Below are positions 1-10,590 of a DNA stretch of 35,783 nt, piece after piece (position 1 is the first letter of the stretch; each line of letters opens with the position of its first letter). The notes below the pieces were generated by a model. It was not told the DNA's origin. It saw nothing but the letters and a program-made list of their open reading frames with translations, and did no database searches. The DNA is from CAZIHO01 sp964538875 (lineage in GTDB: Bacteria; Pseudomonadota; Gammaproteobacteria; Chromatiales; Chromatiaceae): the NCBI GenBank assembly GCA_964538875.1, contig CAZIHO010000022.1, forward strand, positions 1 through 35,783, written 5' to 3'. The position numbers and the translations under genes were made by a program.

Positions 1-856
1 GGTGGGTCTGGTCCCGCTGGGAATCCGCGTTGTGGGCCTGGTGGCCCGCCATAGTCTCGATTTGTGCGCCGGCCACCGCCAGACGGCCGCTGGTGGTGGC
101 CACTTGGACAATCAGGGTCTGTAACTTATCCAGGAAGGCGTTCAGCCAGCGGGCCAGGTTCCCTAATTCATCCTCGGCTTGAATCGGCAACCGTTTGGTC
201 AGGTCCCCCTCTCCCGCCGCCATATCCCGCACCCGGTCCACCGCTCGCAACAGACGCATCCGCAAATTCAACACCAGTCCCAGACCCACGCCACTGAGGG
301 CCAAAATGGTCAGCCCAAGCAGGCTCCAGACCCAAAGATTGATGTCATGCAAACTGACCGCTGCCGCCGCCGTCTGCTGTTCCAAGCGTTGAATGTCCGC
401 TTCCTGCTGGTGCGCGATGCCTTCCAGCAGTTGCTCAAACGCCGGATTGGATTCGCCGATGAAGATCAGATTGGCTGCTGCCCGCTTGCCGAGCAATATC
501 TTGTCCACGAACCGGCGGTTGGCCTCCCCCAGCAAGTCCAGACCCCGGATCAACTCCTGATTACCTGCCGCCCGTTGACGGGCGTCCGCCATGGCCGCCT
601 TGCCCTGGTCCAGCAAGGATTCCAGTACCTCCGGGTCCTGCGAGTCCAACAATTGCAAGCTGAGTCCCTGCACCTTGGCCAATAGGGTCACCAGTCCCAG
701 AGTCTCCCGGGACGAGGTCTTGGAGGAGTGGGCCAGGCTGGTGGTGGCGCCTGTGGCCAGGTTCAAGAGATAGGACATGCTCGCCACCGCGATCAGGCTG
801 ACCAGAATCGCGGCGCCAAGAAAAATGGACAGCTTGCTGGTAATGGTGATTCTCAT
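1..856 (-). CDS. Methyl-accepting chemotaxis protein, partial (C-terminus outside window)
   Basis: This is the first 285 residues of a membrane chemoreceptor that continues past the left edge. A first membrane segment lies at about residues 9-31. A periplasmic part rich in helix-forming residues follows (about 32-170), with no visible Cache or PAS fold, so a four-helix-bundle sensor is likely. A second membrane segment is at about 173-197 and a HAMP linker at about 198-250 (AAGEGDLTKRLP, then DELGNLARWLNAFL). The signalling tip and any methylation sites fall outside the window, so assignment as an MCP rather than another HAMP-linked sensor rests on architecture. The ATG at 856 has GGGAG five bases upstream. 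It lies 42 bp behind a secreted Cache-like gene in the same direction, so the two are probably co-transcribed. Confidence 0.8.
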   Translation of the reverse strand, partial: MRITITSKLSIFLGAAILVSLIAVASMSYLLNLATGATTSLAHSSKTSSRETLGLVTLLAKVQGLSLQLLDSQDPEVLESLLDQGKAAMADARQRAAGNQELIRGLDLLGEANRRFVDKILLGKRAAANLIFIGESNPAFEQLLEGIAHQQEADIQRLEQQTAAAAVSLHDINLWVWSLLGLTILALSGVGLGLVLNLRMRLLRAVDRVRDMAAGEGDLTKRLPIQAEDELGNLARWLNAFLDKLQTLIVQVATTSGRLAVAGAQIETMAGHQAHNADSQRDQTH

Positions 857-898
857 CAAGACTCCCTAACCGGGCCTGGATACGGTTTGAGCGAGGGC

Positions 899-1450
899 TT
901 AATTCATCTTGGCGATCGCCAGACCAATCACCACCGAGCCGATCGGCTTGCCCCCGTCCAATACCGGCAATCCAATCTGGATTTGTTCCGCTCCGGTGGA
1001 TTCATCCACTTCCACCGACCCAGTCCAATCCTTGCCTTGCATGGGTTGCTCGTGCTTGGCCTTACCCTTGTGCGACCAACTCGATGTCTTGGCGAAAAAG
1101 GCCACCTTGGTCCCGTCCGCGGCGGAAACAAATAGCTCGGAAATGGCCGGATCCTTCTTGCTCTTCAGGTAGTCCACCAGGGCATTCTTAGCCAGGGACT
1201 TGACCAGAGGGTCCAACAGGGTCACTTGGGTCCAGGCCTCGTTGGTCATCGCCTGGGCTTGGGGCGAGGGGGCGTCATTGTGGGCCCGCACCGCAGCCAC
1301 CACTTGGGCATCGGTACTCAGCCATCTCAGTGCCTCCATCTTGGCCTGCACCTTGGCCGATAGGTCCGGCGCCGGGCCAGCCCAACTCAGTCCGCCCAGC
1401 CAGAACAGCAGTAGGCCCCATAAAAGATATTTATTTCTCTTTACCGTCAT
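899..1450 (-). CDS. Secreted single-Cache (PDC-like) sensor domain protein
   Basis: This 183-residue protein has a signal peptide (charged TVKRNK, hydrophobic core about 8-20, probable cleavage after LSWA at 24). No further membrane segment is present. The C-terminal half, about 90-180, has the pattern of a small Cache/PDC periplasmic sensing domain: helix, a strand ELFVSAADGTKVA, a tryptophan-containing loop, then IGLPVLDGGKPIGSVVIGL. Such domains are normally built into chemoreceptors and histidine kinases; here it is free in the periplasm and encoded directly upstream of a chemoreceptor that seems to lack one. A role as a ligand-binding partner of that receptor is inference. The ATG at 1450 was chosen for the AGGGGG eight bases upstream and because the signal peptide starts there. 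The ligand cannot be told. Confidence 0.72.
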   Translation of the reverse strand: MTVKRNKYLLWGLLLFWLGGLSWAGPAPDLSAKVQAKMEALRWLSTDAQVVAAVRAHNDAPSPQAQAMTNEAWTQVTLLDPLVKSLAKNALVDYLKSKKDPAISELFVSAADGTKVAFFAKTSSWSHKGKAKHEQPMQGKDWTGSVEVDESTGAEQIQIGLPVLDGGKPIGSVVIGLAIAKMN

Positions 1451-1528
1451 ATGAGCATCCCCCTGGGTCAAAATCGACGCGGATGGCAGGGATCGCCAGC
1501 CCATGGGCCGGATTCCCTTGATAACGGA

Positions 1529-1555
1529 TTAGCGACCGCGCTTGCTGAGTCTTGA
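1529..1555 (-). promoter_or_regulatory. Candidate sigma-28 (FliA) promoter for the Cache/MCP pair
   Basis: On the minus strand TCAA (1555-1552) is followed after exactly 15 bases by GTCGCTAA (1536-1529). The enterobacterial FliA consensus is TAAA-N15-GCCGATAA, so the -10 element matches 6 of 8 bases and the spacing is ideal. It lies about 80 bp upstream of the Cache-like gene, and chemoreceptor genes are typical members of the FliA regulon. Short degenerate motifs occur by chance, so this is a candidate only. Confidence 0.4.
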
Positions 1556-1641
1556 GGCGGCAAGCGTACAGGGGGAACATCAGGGGGTCGGCGGGACCGG
1601 CCATCCGGCCTAGCCCCACCATCAGGAACTATGCGGTGCGC

Positions 1642-3528
1642 CTAGACTTCCGCCAGGTCGCCCTTGTCCTGGAGCCAGGCGCGGCGGTCGCCGGAGCGCC
1701 GTTTGGCCAGCAGCATATCCAGCAAGTCCTCGCTGCCGTCGCCGTCGCTGACGTTCAGTTGCACCAGGCGCCGGGTATCCGGATGAATGGTGGTTTCCCG
1801 CAACTGCTGGGGATTCATCTCGCCCAAGCCCTTGAAGCGTTGCACGTTGGGCTTGCCCTTGAGTTTCTCAGCAGCGATGCGGTCCAGGACCCCCTCCTTT
1901 TCCGATTCGTCCAGGGCATAGAACACCTGCTTGCCTACGTCGATCCGGTAAAGGGGCGGCATGGCCACATAGACATGACCTTCCCGCACCAGGCGGGGAA
2001 AGTGACGCAGGAATAGGGCGCATAGCAGGGTGGCGATGTGCAGGCCGTCCGAGTCCGCGTCCGCCAGGATGCACACCTTGCCGAATCTCAGCCGGGACAG
2101 GTCGTCGCTGCCCGGATCCACGCCGATGGCCACCGAGATGTCGTGCACTTCCTGGGAGCCCAGCACTTCCGCCGGGTCCACCTCCCAGGTGTTAAGGATC
2201 TTGCCCCGCAACGGCATGATGGCCTGGAACTCCTTGTCCCGTGCCTGCTTGGCGGAACCGCCGGCGGAGTCTCCTTCCACCAGGAACAACTCGCTGCGAT
2301 CCGGGTCCAGGTTGGTGCAATCCGCCAGTTTGCCCGGCAAGGCCGGACCTTGGGTGACTTTTTTCCGGGCCACCTTGCGGCCGGCCCGCAGCCGGGCGTT
2401 GGCCGCGCCGATGGCCAGCTCGGCGATACGGTTACCCGCTTCCGTATGCTGGTTGAGCCACAGGCCGAAGGCGTCCTTGGTCACGCCGGACACGAAGGCA
2501 GCGCATTCCCGGGACGATAGCCGCTCCTTGGTCTGGCCGGAAAATTGAGGGTCCAGCATTTTGACCGATAGGACGTAATTGCACTTGGCCCATACGTCTT
2601 CCGGCGCTAGCTTGATGCCCCTAGGCAGCAGATTGCGAAATTCACAGAACTCCCGCACCGCTTCCGTGAGTCCTGTACGCAGGCCATTGACATGGGTGCC
2701 GCCCTGGGGCGTCGGGATCAGATTCACATAGGCTTCCGTGACTAACTCGCCCCCGTCCGGGAGCCAGACCACCGCCCAATCCGCCGCCTCGTTGCGGCCC
2801 GCCAGGCTGCCCACAAACGGCGTTTCCGGCAGGGGATCCTGACCCGCCACCGCCTCCAGCAAATAATCGGATAGGCCATCCTTGAAGCACCATTCCTCCC
2901 GCTCGCCGCTGACCTCATCCGAGTAGCGCACCCGCAGCCCCGAACAGAGCACCGCCTTGGCCTTCAACAGATGCTTGAGGGGCCGAGTGGCGATCTTGGG
3001 ATTGTCGAAGAAGCCGGTATCCGGCCAGAACCGCAGCCGGGTGCCGCTCACACCCCGGCCCGCCCTGCCTACCTCGGTCAGGGGCGATATCGGGGCGCCA
3101 TTGGCGAACCCCATGTGGTGTTCCTTACCGTCCCGCTTGACCCAAACGTCCAAGCGCTTAGACAGGGCATTGACCACGGACACGCCGACGCCGTGCAATC
3201 CCCCGGAGAATTGGTAGCTTTGATTGGAGAACTTGCCGCCGGCGTGCAGCCGGGTGAGGATCACCTCCACGCCGGGCAAGCCCTCCTCCGGGTGGAGGTC
3301 CACCGGCATACCGCGCCCGTCGTCCTCCACTTCCACGGACCCATCCGCGAACAGGCGCACCTCAATGGAGCGGGCGTGACCCGCCACCGCCTCATCCACG
3401 CTGTTGTCGATGACTTCCTGGGCCAGATGATTGGGCCGGCTGGTGTCCGTGTACATACCCGGGCGCTTGCGCACCGGGTCCAGTCCGGTCAGGACCTCGA
3501 TGGCGGCGGCGTTATAACTGCTGCTCAT
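1642..3528 (-). CDS. parE: DNA topoisomerase IV subunit B
   Basis: ParE is the ATPase subunit of topoisomerase IV, which with ParC unlinks daughter chromosomes. The 628 residues fit the family length (about 630). The GHKL ATPase site shows EVIDNSVDEA near residue 38, DDGRGMP at 69-75 and GGLHGVGV at 109-116. The TOPRIM domain shows EGDSAGG at about 418-424 and DADSDG at about 490-495; the serine in DADSDG, and a protein much shorter than typical GyrB, favour ParE over GyrB. The ATG at 3528 gives the usual N-terminus, although no strong Shine-Dalgarno sequence is visible. It diverges from xseB across 144 bp. parC is not in the window. Confidence 0.96.
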   Translation of the reverse strand: MSSSYNAAAIEVLTGLDPVRKRPGMYTDTSRPNHLAQEVIDNSVDEAVAGHARSIEVRLFADGSVEVEDDGRGMPVDLHPEEGLPGVEVILTRLHAGGKFSNQSYQFSGGLHGVGVSVVNALSKRLDVWVKRDGKEHHMGFANGAPISPLTEVGRAGRGVSGTRLRFWPDTGFFDNPKIATRPLKHLLKAKAVLCSGLRVRYSDEVSGEREEWCFKDGLSDYLLEAVAGQDPLPETPFVGSLAGRNEAADWAVVWLPDGGELVTEAYVNLIPTPQGGTHVNGLRTGLTEAVREFCEFRNLLPRGIKLAPEDVWAKCNYVLSVKMLDPQFSGQTKERLSSRECAAFVSGVTKDAFGLWLNQHTEAGNRIAELAIGAANARLRAGRKVARKKVTQGPALPGKLADCTNLDPDRSELFLVEGDSAGGSAKQARDKEFQAIMPLRGKILNTWEVDPAEVLGSQEVHDISVAIGVDPGSDDLSRLRFGKVCILADADSDGLHIATLLCALFLRHFPRLVREGHVYVAMPPLYRIDVGKQVFYALDESEKEGVLDRIAAEKLKGKPNVQRFKGLGEMNPQQLRETTIHPDTRRLVQLNVSDGDGSEDLLDMLLAKRRSGDRRAWLQDKGDLAEV

Positions 3529-3672
3529 GCTGTGTCGTCATGCGCGAACGCGCTCCCTGGAGCAAAAAAAGCAAAAAAGTGTACCTGGAGCGTCCGCCGG
3601 GCGCGAGCGGACATTGACCCTCAAGGTCCGGATCCGCTAGTTTAGTAGCCTAATCTTCCGCGGACAGTCGCC

Positions 3673-3909
3673 GTGAGTTCAGAAAACACCTTCCAATCCT
3701 TCGAAGCAGCGCTGAATGAGCTGGAATCTCTGCTGGATTTGCTTGAAAAGGGCGAATTGTCCCTGGAGGACTCCCTCAGCACCTTCGAGCGAGGCGTTCA
3801 GTTGACCCGTAGTTGCGACAGCGCCCTGCGGGACGCCGAACAGAAGGTGCAACGGCTGTCTTCCCTGGATCAAGAAGCGGATCTGGAACCCTACGATTCC
3901 GATGAGTGA
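3673..3909 (+). CDS. xseB: Exodeoxyribonuclease VII small subunit
   Basis: This 78-residue protein is the small subunit of exonuclease VII, which degrades single-stranded DNA from both ends together with XseA. It shows the family core FEAALNELESLLDLLEKGELSLEDSLSTFERG and an acidic tail. The start is GTG at 3673; the Shine-Dalgarno is weak. Its last codons overlap the ispA start by 8 bp, the classic xseB-ispA coupling. The large subunit xseA lies about 30 kb away at the right end of this window. A possible promoter upstream is TTGACC (3614-3619) with a weak TAGTTT 18 bases later. Confidence 0.95.
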   Translation: MSSENTFQSFEAALNELESLLDLLEKGELSLEDSLSTFERGVQLTRSCDSALRDAEQKVQRLSSLDQEADLEPYDSDE

Positions 3910-4801
3910 TGAGCGCCTGGCCGCATACCTGGCAAGTTGCCGGGTAAGGGTCGAGGCCGCCCTGGAAACTTGGCTGCCGGAGGCCAAATTATCTCCCACC
4001 CGGCTCCACCAGGCCATGCGCCATGCCGCGCTGGGTCCCGGCAAACGGGTACGGCCGGTGCTGGCCTACGCGGGGGGTTTGGCGCTGGGCATAGAACCCC
4101 AGCGGCTGGACGGCCCTGCCTGCGCCCTGGAGCTGATCCACGCCTATTCCCTGGTCCACGACGACCTGCCCGCCATGGACGACGATGACCTGCGCCGCGG
4201 CCGGCCCACCTGCCACAAGGCGTTCGATGAGGCCACCGCCATTCTGGCCGGCGACGCCCTGCAAACCCTGGCATTTCACGTCCTGTCCCACGATCAGGGC
4301 ATGGCCGTGGACGCGGACGCCCGCTTGCGCATGGTGGGCCTGTTGGCCCAAGCCAGCGGTTCCCGGGGCATGGCCGGCGGTCAGGCCCTGGACTTGGATG
4401 CGGTTGGCGAGGAGCTGAACATCATCGAGTTGGAGCATATCCATATCCTCAAGACCGGCGCCCTGATCCGGGCCAGCCTCGGCATGGCGGGACTCATGGC
4501 CGGGGCGCAGGATCAGGACCGGGTGCGGCGTCTGGACCGCTACGCCAAATGTATCGGGCTCGCCTTCCAGGTTCAGGACGATATCCTGGACGTGACCGGC
4601 GATACCGCCACCCTGGGCAAGACCCAGGGCAAGGATCAACGCCAGGATAAGGCCACCTATCCGGCGCTCCTAGGCCTGAGTGGCGCCCGGGAAAAGGCCC
4701 AATCCCTGTGCCAAGAGGCCCTGGCCGCCCTGGAGGGGCTCGACCAGGGCGCCGATCCCCTGCGCTGGCTGGCCTGTTATATCGTGGGTCGAGGTTCCTG
4801 A
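3902..4801 (+). CDS. ispA: (2E,6E)-Farnesyl diphosphate synthase (short-chain prenyltransferase)
   Basis: IspA condenses isopentenyl diphosphate with dimethylallyl and geranyl diphosphate to give farnesyl diphosphate, the precursor of quinone tails, undecaprenyl carrier and other isoprenoids. The 299 residues match the family. The first aspartate-rich motif DDLPAMDDD is at about 87-95, just after ELIHAYSLVH, and the second, DDILD, at about 226-230; GKRVRP near 47-52 binds diphosphate. The two residues between the first aspartates and the spaced DDD are typical of bacterial FPP synthases. The ATG at 3902 overlaps the end of xseB, suggesting translational coupling. In many gammaproteobacteria dxs follows; here the next gene is folE2. 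Confidence 0.95.
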   Translation: MSDERLAAYLASCRVRVEAALETWLPEAKLSPTRLHQAMRHAALGPGKRVRPVLAYAGGLALGIEPQRLDGPACALELIHAYSLVHDDLPAMDDDDLRRGRPTCHKAFDEATAILAGDALQTLAFHVLSHDQGMAVDADARLRMVGLLAQASGSRGMAGGQALDLDAVGEELNIIELEHIHILKTGALIRASLGMAGLMAGAQDQDRVRRLDRYAKCIGLAFQVQDDILDVTGDTATLGKTQGKDQRQDKATYPALLGLSGAREKAQSLCQEALAALEGLDQGADPLRWLACYIVGRGS

Positions 4802-4938
4802 CCGCCACCGGCCATATTGATTTAAGCGACCCAAACCCCTATGTGCGGATCAGCGGCTGGCGGCGCCTATGGGGCCCTCCCGACAGCCGGTTTCGCTGGT
4901 TTTTCTTGCTGGCCGGTTTTCGGCGGAGACATTCGATC

Positions 4939-5769
4939 ATGCAGTTCGCCCTGAATTCCCAGGACAAGGCGCAAACCATCGCCGATGTCCAAAGCAGCGC
5001 CGACACGCGCCGTATCGCCATCAACAAGGTAGGGATCAAAAACATCCGGCATCCGGTAGTGGTGAAGGACCGCAGCGACGGTGAGCAGCACACGGTCGCC
5101 AGCTTCAACATGTATGTCAGTCTGCCCCACAACTTCAAGGGCACCCACATGTCCCGGTTCGTGGAGATACTGAACAGCCACGAGAAGGAAATCAGCGTCG
5201 AATCTTTCCGGGATATGCTGGCGGAAATGGCGGAGCGGCTGGAAGCGGACGCCGGTCATATCGAGATGAGCTTTCCCTATTTCGTCAATAAGACCGCCCC
5301 GGTGTCCGGCGTACGCAGCCTGCTGGACTATGAGGTGGCCCTGATCGGCGAAATCCACGCCGGCGAGCCCACCATGTATATCAAGGTGGTGGTGCCGGTC
5401 ACCAGCCTTTGCCCCTGTTCCAAGGAGATTTCCGACTACGGCGCCCACAACCAGCGCTCCCACGTCACGGTGCAGGTGCAAACCCTGGATTTCATCTGGA
5501 TCGAAGAAATCATCGACCTGGTGGAAGACGAGGCCTCCTGCGAATTGTTCGGGTTGCTCAAGCGCCCAGACGAAAAATTCGTCACTGAGCGGGCCTACGA
5601 CCACCCCAAGTTCGTGGAAGACATGGTGCGGGACGTGGCGGTACGCCTCAACCGGGACACCCGGGTCACCTCCTATACCGTGGAATCGGAAAACTTCGAG
5701 TCCATCCATAACCACTCCGCCTACGCCCTGATCGTCCGCGATAAGCAAAAGGATCCGGTCCTACCCTAG
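4939..5769 (+). CDS. folE2: GTP cyclohydrolase FolE2 (type IB)
   Basis: FolE2 converts GTP to 7,8-dihydroneopterin triphosphate, the first step of folate synthesis and of queuosine-type tRNA modification. It is the metal-flexible alternative to zinc-dependent FolE. The 276-residue protein carries the family signature SLCPCSKEISDYGAHNQR at about 156-173, which includes the conserved metal-site and catalytic cysteine (about 158 or 160), and the downstream FVED and YTVESENFESIHNHSAYA segments. The start at 4939 (MQFALNSQDKA) is chosen over upstream in-frame codons because homology begins there and GGAG lies about 10 bases before it. It sits 137 bp after ispA in the place often held by dxs. A weak promoter may lie at TTGATT 4817-4822. 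I see no Zur-type palindrome, so zinc regulation is not supported. Confidence 0.94.
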   Translation: MQFALNSQDKAQTIADVQSSADTRRIAINKVGIKNIRHPVVVKDRSDGEQHTVASFNMYVSLPHNFKGTHMSRFVEILNSHEKEISVESFRDMLAEMAERLEADAGHIEMSFPYFVNKTAPVSGVRSLLDYEVALIGEIHAGEPTMYIKVVVPVTSLCPCSKEISDYGAHNQRSHVTVQVQTLDFIWIEEIIDLVEDEASCELFGLLKRPDEKFVTERAYDHPKFVEDMVRDVAVRLNRDTRVTSYTVESENFESIHNHSAYALIVRDKQKDPVLP

Positions 5770-5938
5770 GACGGACCGGCTGGATGACTCAGCAAACCAG
5801 GGACTAAAGATCCTGTTTATGGGTCTGGCAGGGACTTATGACCAAGCTCCGTAAAGGCGCCGGTTCTGTCCCGGCGTCACGCCCGGCGTCCGCGCCTTCG
5901 GCCACCCGCGATCCCTCCGGATGTGCTACAAGGAAGTC

Positions 5939-6910
5939 ATGAAGCGACCAGCACCCACCGCAGTGGCCCCCTCCAGGGCGGCACTTTTGCTCCTTGTTGC
6001 CTTGGCAGCCGGGACGGCGGTCGCCGCCCCAACTTCCTTTATGTCCCTGGGCCTGCCGGAGCAGACCTCAGACCGGCCCGGCCCAGGGCCGGCCGCGACC
6101 CTGGAAACCGAAGCGTCCGGGGAGGCTGACACCGGAACTCCGGTTGGCGCCGCCAGCAGCGCCCGGCCGTCAAAAGGGCGCGGTTCCAAATCGCCTGCGG
6201 GCGGCCGCACCCTGCAACAGGACTGTGCTGCGGCCGAACAGGGGGACTCCAAGGCCGCGTTCGCGGTGGCCCGGCGCTATCTGTCCGGGCTGGGTGTGCG
6301 GCGGGACCCGCGGGTCGGCATGGCCTGGATGCGTGCCGCCGCCAGCCGTGGTCACACCGAGGCCCAACGTCTGGTCCATTACATTCCGGGCCGCATGGGA
6401 CGCATCCGCCCCTGGTGCCGGGCCGGCGCCGGACCCTTGCGGGCACCGGTGCAGCCGCCGGCGGAAATCATCAAGCTGGTGAATGAATTGGCGCCCCAGT
6501 ACGGGCTGGATCCCCAGTTGGTGCTGGCGGTGATTCAGGTGGAGTCCGCTTTTCTCTCCAACGCCGTGTCCCCCAAGGAAGCGGCAGGGCTCATGCAGTT
6601 GATCCCGGAGACCGCCGAGCGGTTCGCGGTCCGCGATGTCTTTAATCCAGAAGATAACGTCCGGGGCGGAATGAAGTATTTGCGCTGGCTGCTGGCCTAT
6701 TTCCAGGGCGACGTAACCCTGACCATGGCCGCCTATAACGCCGGCGAGGGGGCGGTGGACCGCTACCGCGGCATCCCGCCCTATGCTGAAACCAAGAATT
6801 ATGTGGCACTGGTCCGCAATCTCTACGCCACCACCCGCCACCCCTTTGACCCCACCGCCGCCAGCGCCTCGCCGGTCCTGGGCACCGCCACGGCACCCGC
6901 GTCCCGCTGA
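5939..6910 (+). CDS. Secreted lytic transglycosylase with Sel1-like repeat
   Basis: This 323-residue protein is a probable peptidoglycan-cleaving lytic transglycosylase of the Slt/family 1 type. It has a signal peptide (hydrophobic core about 14-27, AVAA near 26-29). A low-complexity linker follows. A Sel1/TPR-like segment is at about 95-150 (AAFAVARRYLSGLGVRRDP, GMAWMRAAASRGH). The catalytic SLT domain is at about 175-300, with catalytic glutamate in IQVESAF (about 202), SPKEAAGLMQLIPETA, NVRGGMKYL and MAAYNAGEGAV. The ATG at 5939 is preferred over one at 5921 because it begins the signal peptide and has AAGGA just upstream. It is convergent with clpB. The Sel1-plus-SLT arrangement suggests tethering to a partner, which is inference. 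Confidence 0.87.
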   Translation: MKRPAPTAVAPSRAALLLLVALAAGTAVAAPTSFMSLGLPEQTSDRPGPGPAATLETEASGEADTGTPVGAASSARPSKGRGSKSPAGGRTLQQDCAAAEQGDSKAAFAVARRYLSGLGVRRDPRVGMAWMRAAASRGHTEAQRLVHYIPGRMGRIRPWCRAGAGPLRAPVQPPAEIIKLVNELAPQYGLDPQLVLAVIQVESAFLSNAVSPKEAAGLMQLIPETAERFAVRDVFNPEDNVRGGMKYLRWLLAYFQGDVTLTMAAYNAGEGAVDRYRGIPPYAETKNYVALVRNLYATTRHPFDPTAASASPVLGTATAPASR

Positions 6911-6989
6911 GCAGCTGGGTCCGGGCTTGAGCTGGTGGCGGGCGCTGAACCCGGCGTCCGCCTGACCAGCCGCCGGCCCCTGCCCAGGG

Positions 6990-9587
<2,598 letters not shown>

Positions 9588-9624
9588 GGGAATAACTCCG
9601 AATCATTTAAGGTTATGCTCGGAG

Positions 9625-9650
9625 ATAAGGGGACGAGGGGAAAAATCAAG
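9625..9650 (-). promoter_or_regulatory. Candidate sigma-32 heat-shock promoter of clpB
   Basis: On the minus strand CTTGATT (9650-9644) and CCCCTTAT (9632-9625) are separated by 11 bases. The RpoH consensus is CTTGAAA-N11-16-CCCCATNT, giving 6 of 7 and 7 of 8 matches. It lies 38 bp upstream of the clpB ATG, and clpB is a standard RpoH target. It also shows that clpB need not depend on the isc operon before it. Confidence 0.7.
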
Positions 9651-9675
9651 CGGGGTAGAGGATTAACCTCATGAT

Positions 9676-10227
9676 CTAGGCATGGCGCGCTTCTTCCAGA
9701 TCCGCTACCAGATCCTCAGCCTGCTGGCGCAACTTGGCCAGAAATTGCAGTTGGCGCACCAGGTCCCGGGCCCCGGACAGGGCCGGTCCGTCATCGCCAT
9801 CCAGCCGTTGGGCCAATTCGGCGATCAATGCCTGTTCCCGGCCCAGGGTCGCAGCCAACACCGCCCGCGCTTGGGCGTCTGGCTCCGGCCCTAGGCGGGC
9901 GGCGGCTAGCTGTTCCCGCTGCTCCATCTGTTCCATCAAGAACAGGGGATCCAGGGGCGCTTGGCTGCCCCCGTCCAGGGGCAGGCCGCGCAATTCCAGC
10001 AAATAAATCGCCCGGGCTAGGGGCTCCTTGAGGGTACGAAAGGCGTCATTGATCTGGCTGGCGCCCTGCACCGCCAGCAGTTGCTCCCGCTGGGAGGCGC
10101 CGGCATGGCGGTCCGGATGGGCGACCCGCTGGAGTTCCCGGTAGCGCTGGGTGAGCAGCTCCCGGTCCAGATCAAAGCGGACCGGGAGGCCGAACAATTG
10201 GAAATGGTCGCGGGCGAGGTCGAGCAT
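9676..10227 (-). CDS. hscB: Fe-S cluster co-chaperone HscB
   Basis: HscB is the J-domain co-chaperone that brings IscU to the Hsp70 HscA for cluster transfer. The protein is 183 residues. The J domain occupies about 5-75 with the HPD triad in QRVAHPDRHAG at 37-39, followed by the helical IscU-binding domain (LDPLFLMEQMEQREQL, then a C-terminal helical bundle). The start at 10227 (MLDLARDHFQLFGLP) matches the family; upstream in-frame codons would run back into iscA. It follows iscA by 25 bp, the usual order. The odd point is that hscA and fdx do not follow: the next gene is clpB. Confidence 0.92.
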   Translation of the reverse strand: MLDLARDHFQLFGLPVRFDLDRELLTQRYRELQRVAHPDRHAGASQREQLLAVQGASQINDAFRTLKEPLARAIYLLELRGLPLDGGSQAPLDPLFLMEQMEQREQLAAARLGPEPDAQARAVLAATLGREQALIAELAQRLDGDDGPALSGARDLVRQLQFLAKLRQQAEDLVADLEEARHA

Positions 10228-10252
10228 GGCTAGAGGGCGGCGCGGCGCCTGG

Positions 10253-10576
10253 TCAGACGTTAAAGCTCTCGCCACAACCACAACTGTTCTTGACGTTGGG
10301 GTTGTTGAACTTGAAGCCCTCGTTGAGTCCTTCCCGGACAAAATCCAGCTCGGTGCCGTCCAGATAGGCTAGGCTCTTGGCGTCCGTCACCACCTTGACA
10401 CCCTGATCCTCGAACACTAAATCTTCGTCCTGGATGCTGTCCGCAAATTCCAGCACATAGGCCATCCCGGAACAGCCGGACGTGCGCACCCCCAAGCGGA
10501 TGCCCACCCCCTTGCCCCGGCTGGCCATGAACTTCCGCACATGCTGGGCGGCGGCTGCGGTCAAATGAATTCCCAT
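10253..10576 (-). CDS. iscA: Iron-sulfur carrier protein IscA
   Basis: IscA is an A-type carrier that binds iron or Fe-S clusters and passes them to target proteins, especially 4Fe-4S enzymes. At 107 residues it equals the E. coli protein. The three ligand cysteines are Cys35 in RTSGCSGMAY and Cys99 and Cys101 in SCGCGESF. The ATG at 10576 was chosen because MGIHLTAAAA is the family N-terminus; a longer open frame upstream runs into iscU and has no homology. It lies 14 bp after iscU and 25 bp before hscB in the isc operon. Confidence 0.96.
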   Translation of the reverse strand: MGIHLTAAAAQHVRKFMASRGKGVGIRLGVRTSGCSGMAYVLEFADSIQDEDLVFEDQGVKVVTDAKSLAYLDGTELDFVREGLNEGFKFNNPNVKNSCGCGESFNV

Positions 10577-10590
10577 GGCGCCGTTTCCCC

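Noticed and set aside
4802..4938. A Zur-type operator in front of folE2
   Set aside because: I looked for an AT-rich palindrome of the Zur kind in the ispA-folE2 gap and found none.
1..6000. Apparent abundance of CTAG tetramers in intergenic sequence
   Set aside because: Counting the first 6 kb gave about seven, which is below the random expectation at this GC content, so there is no enrichment.
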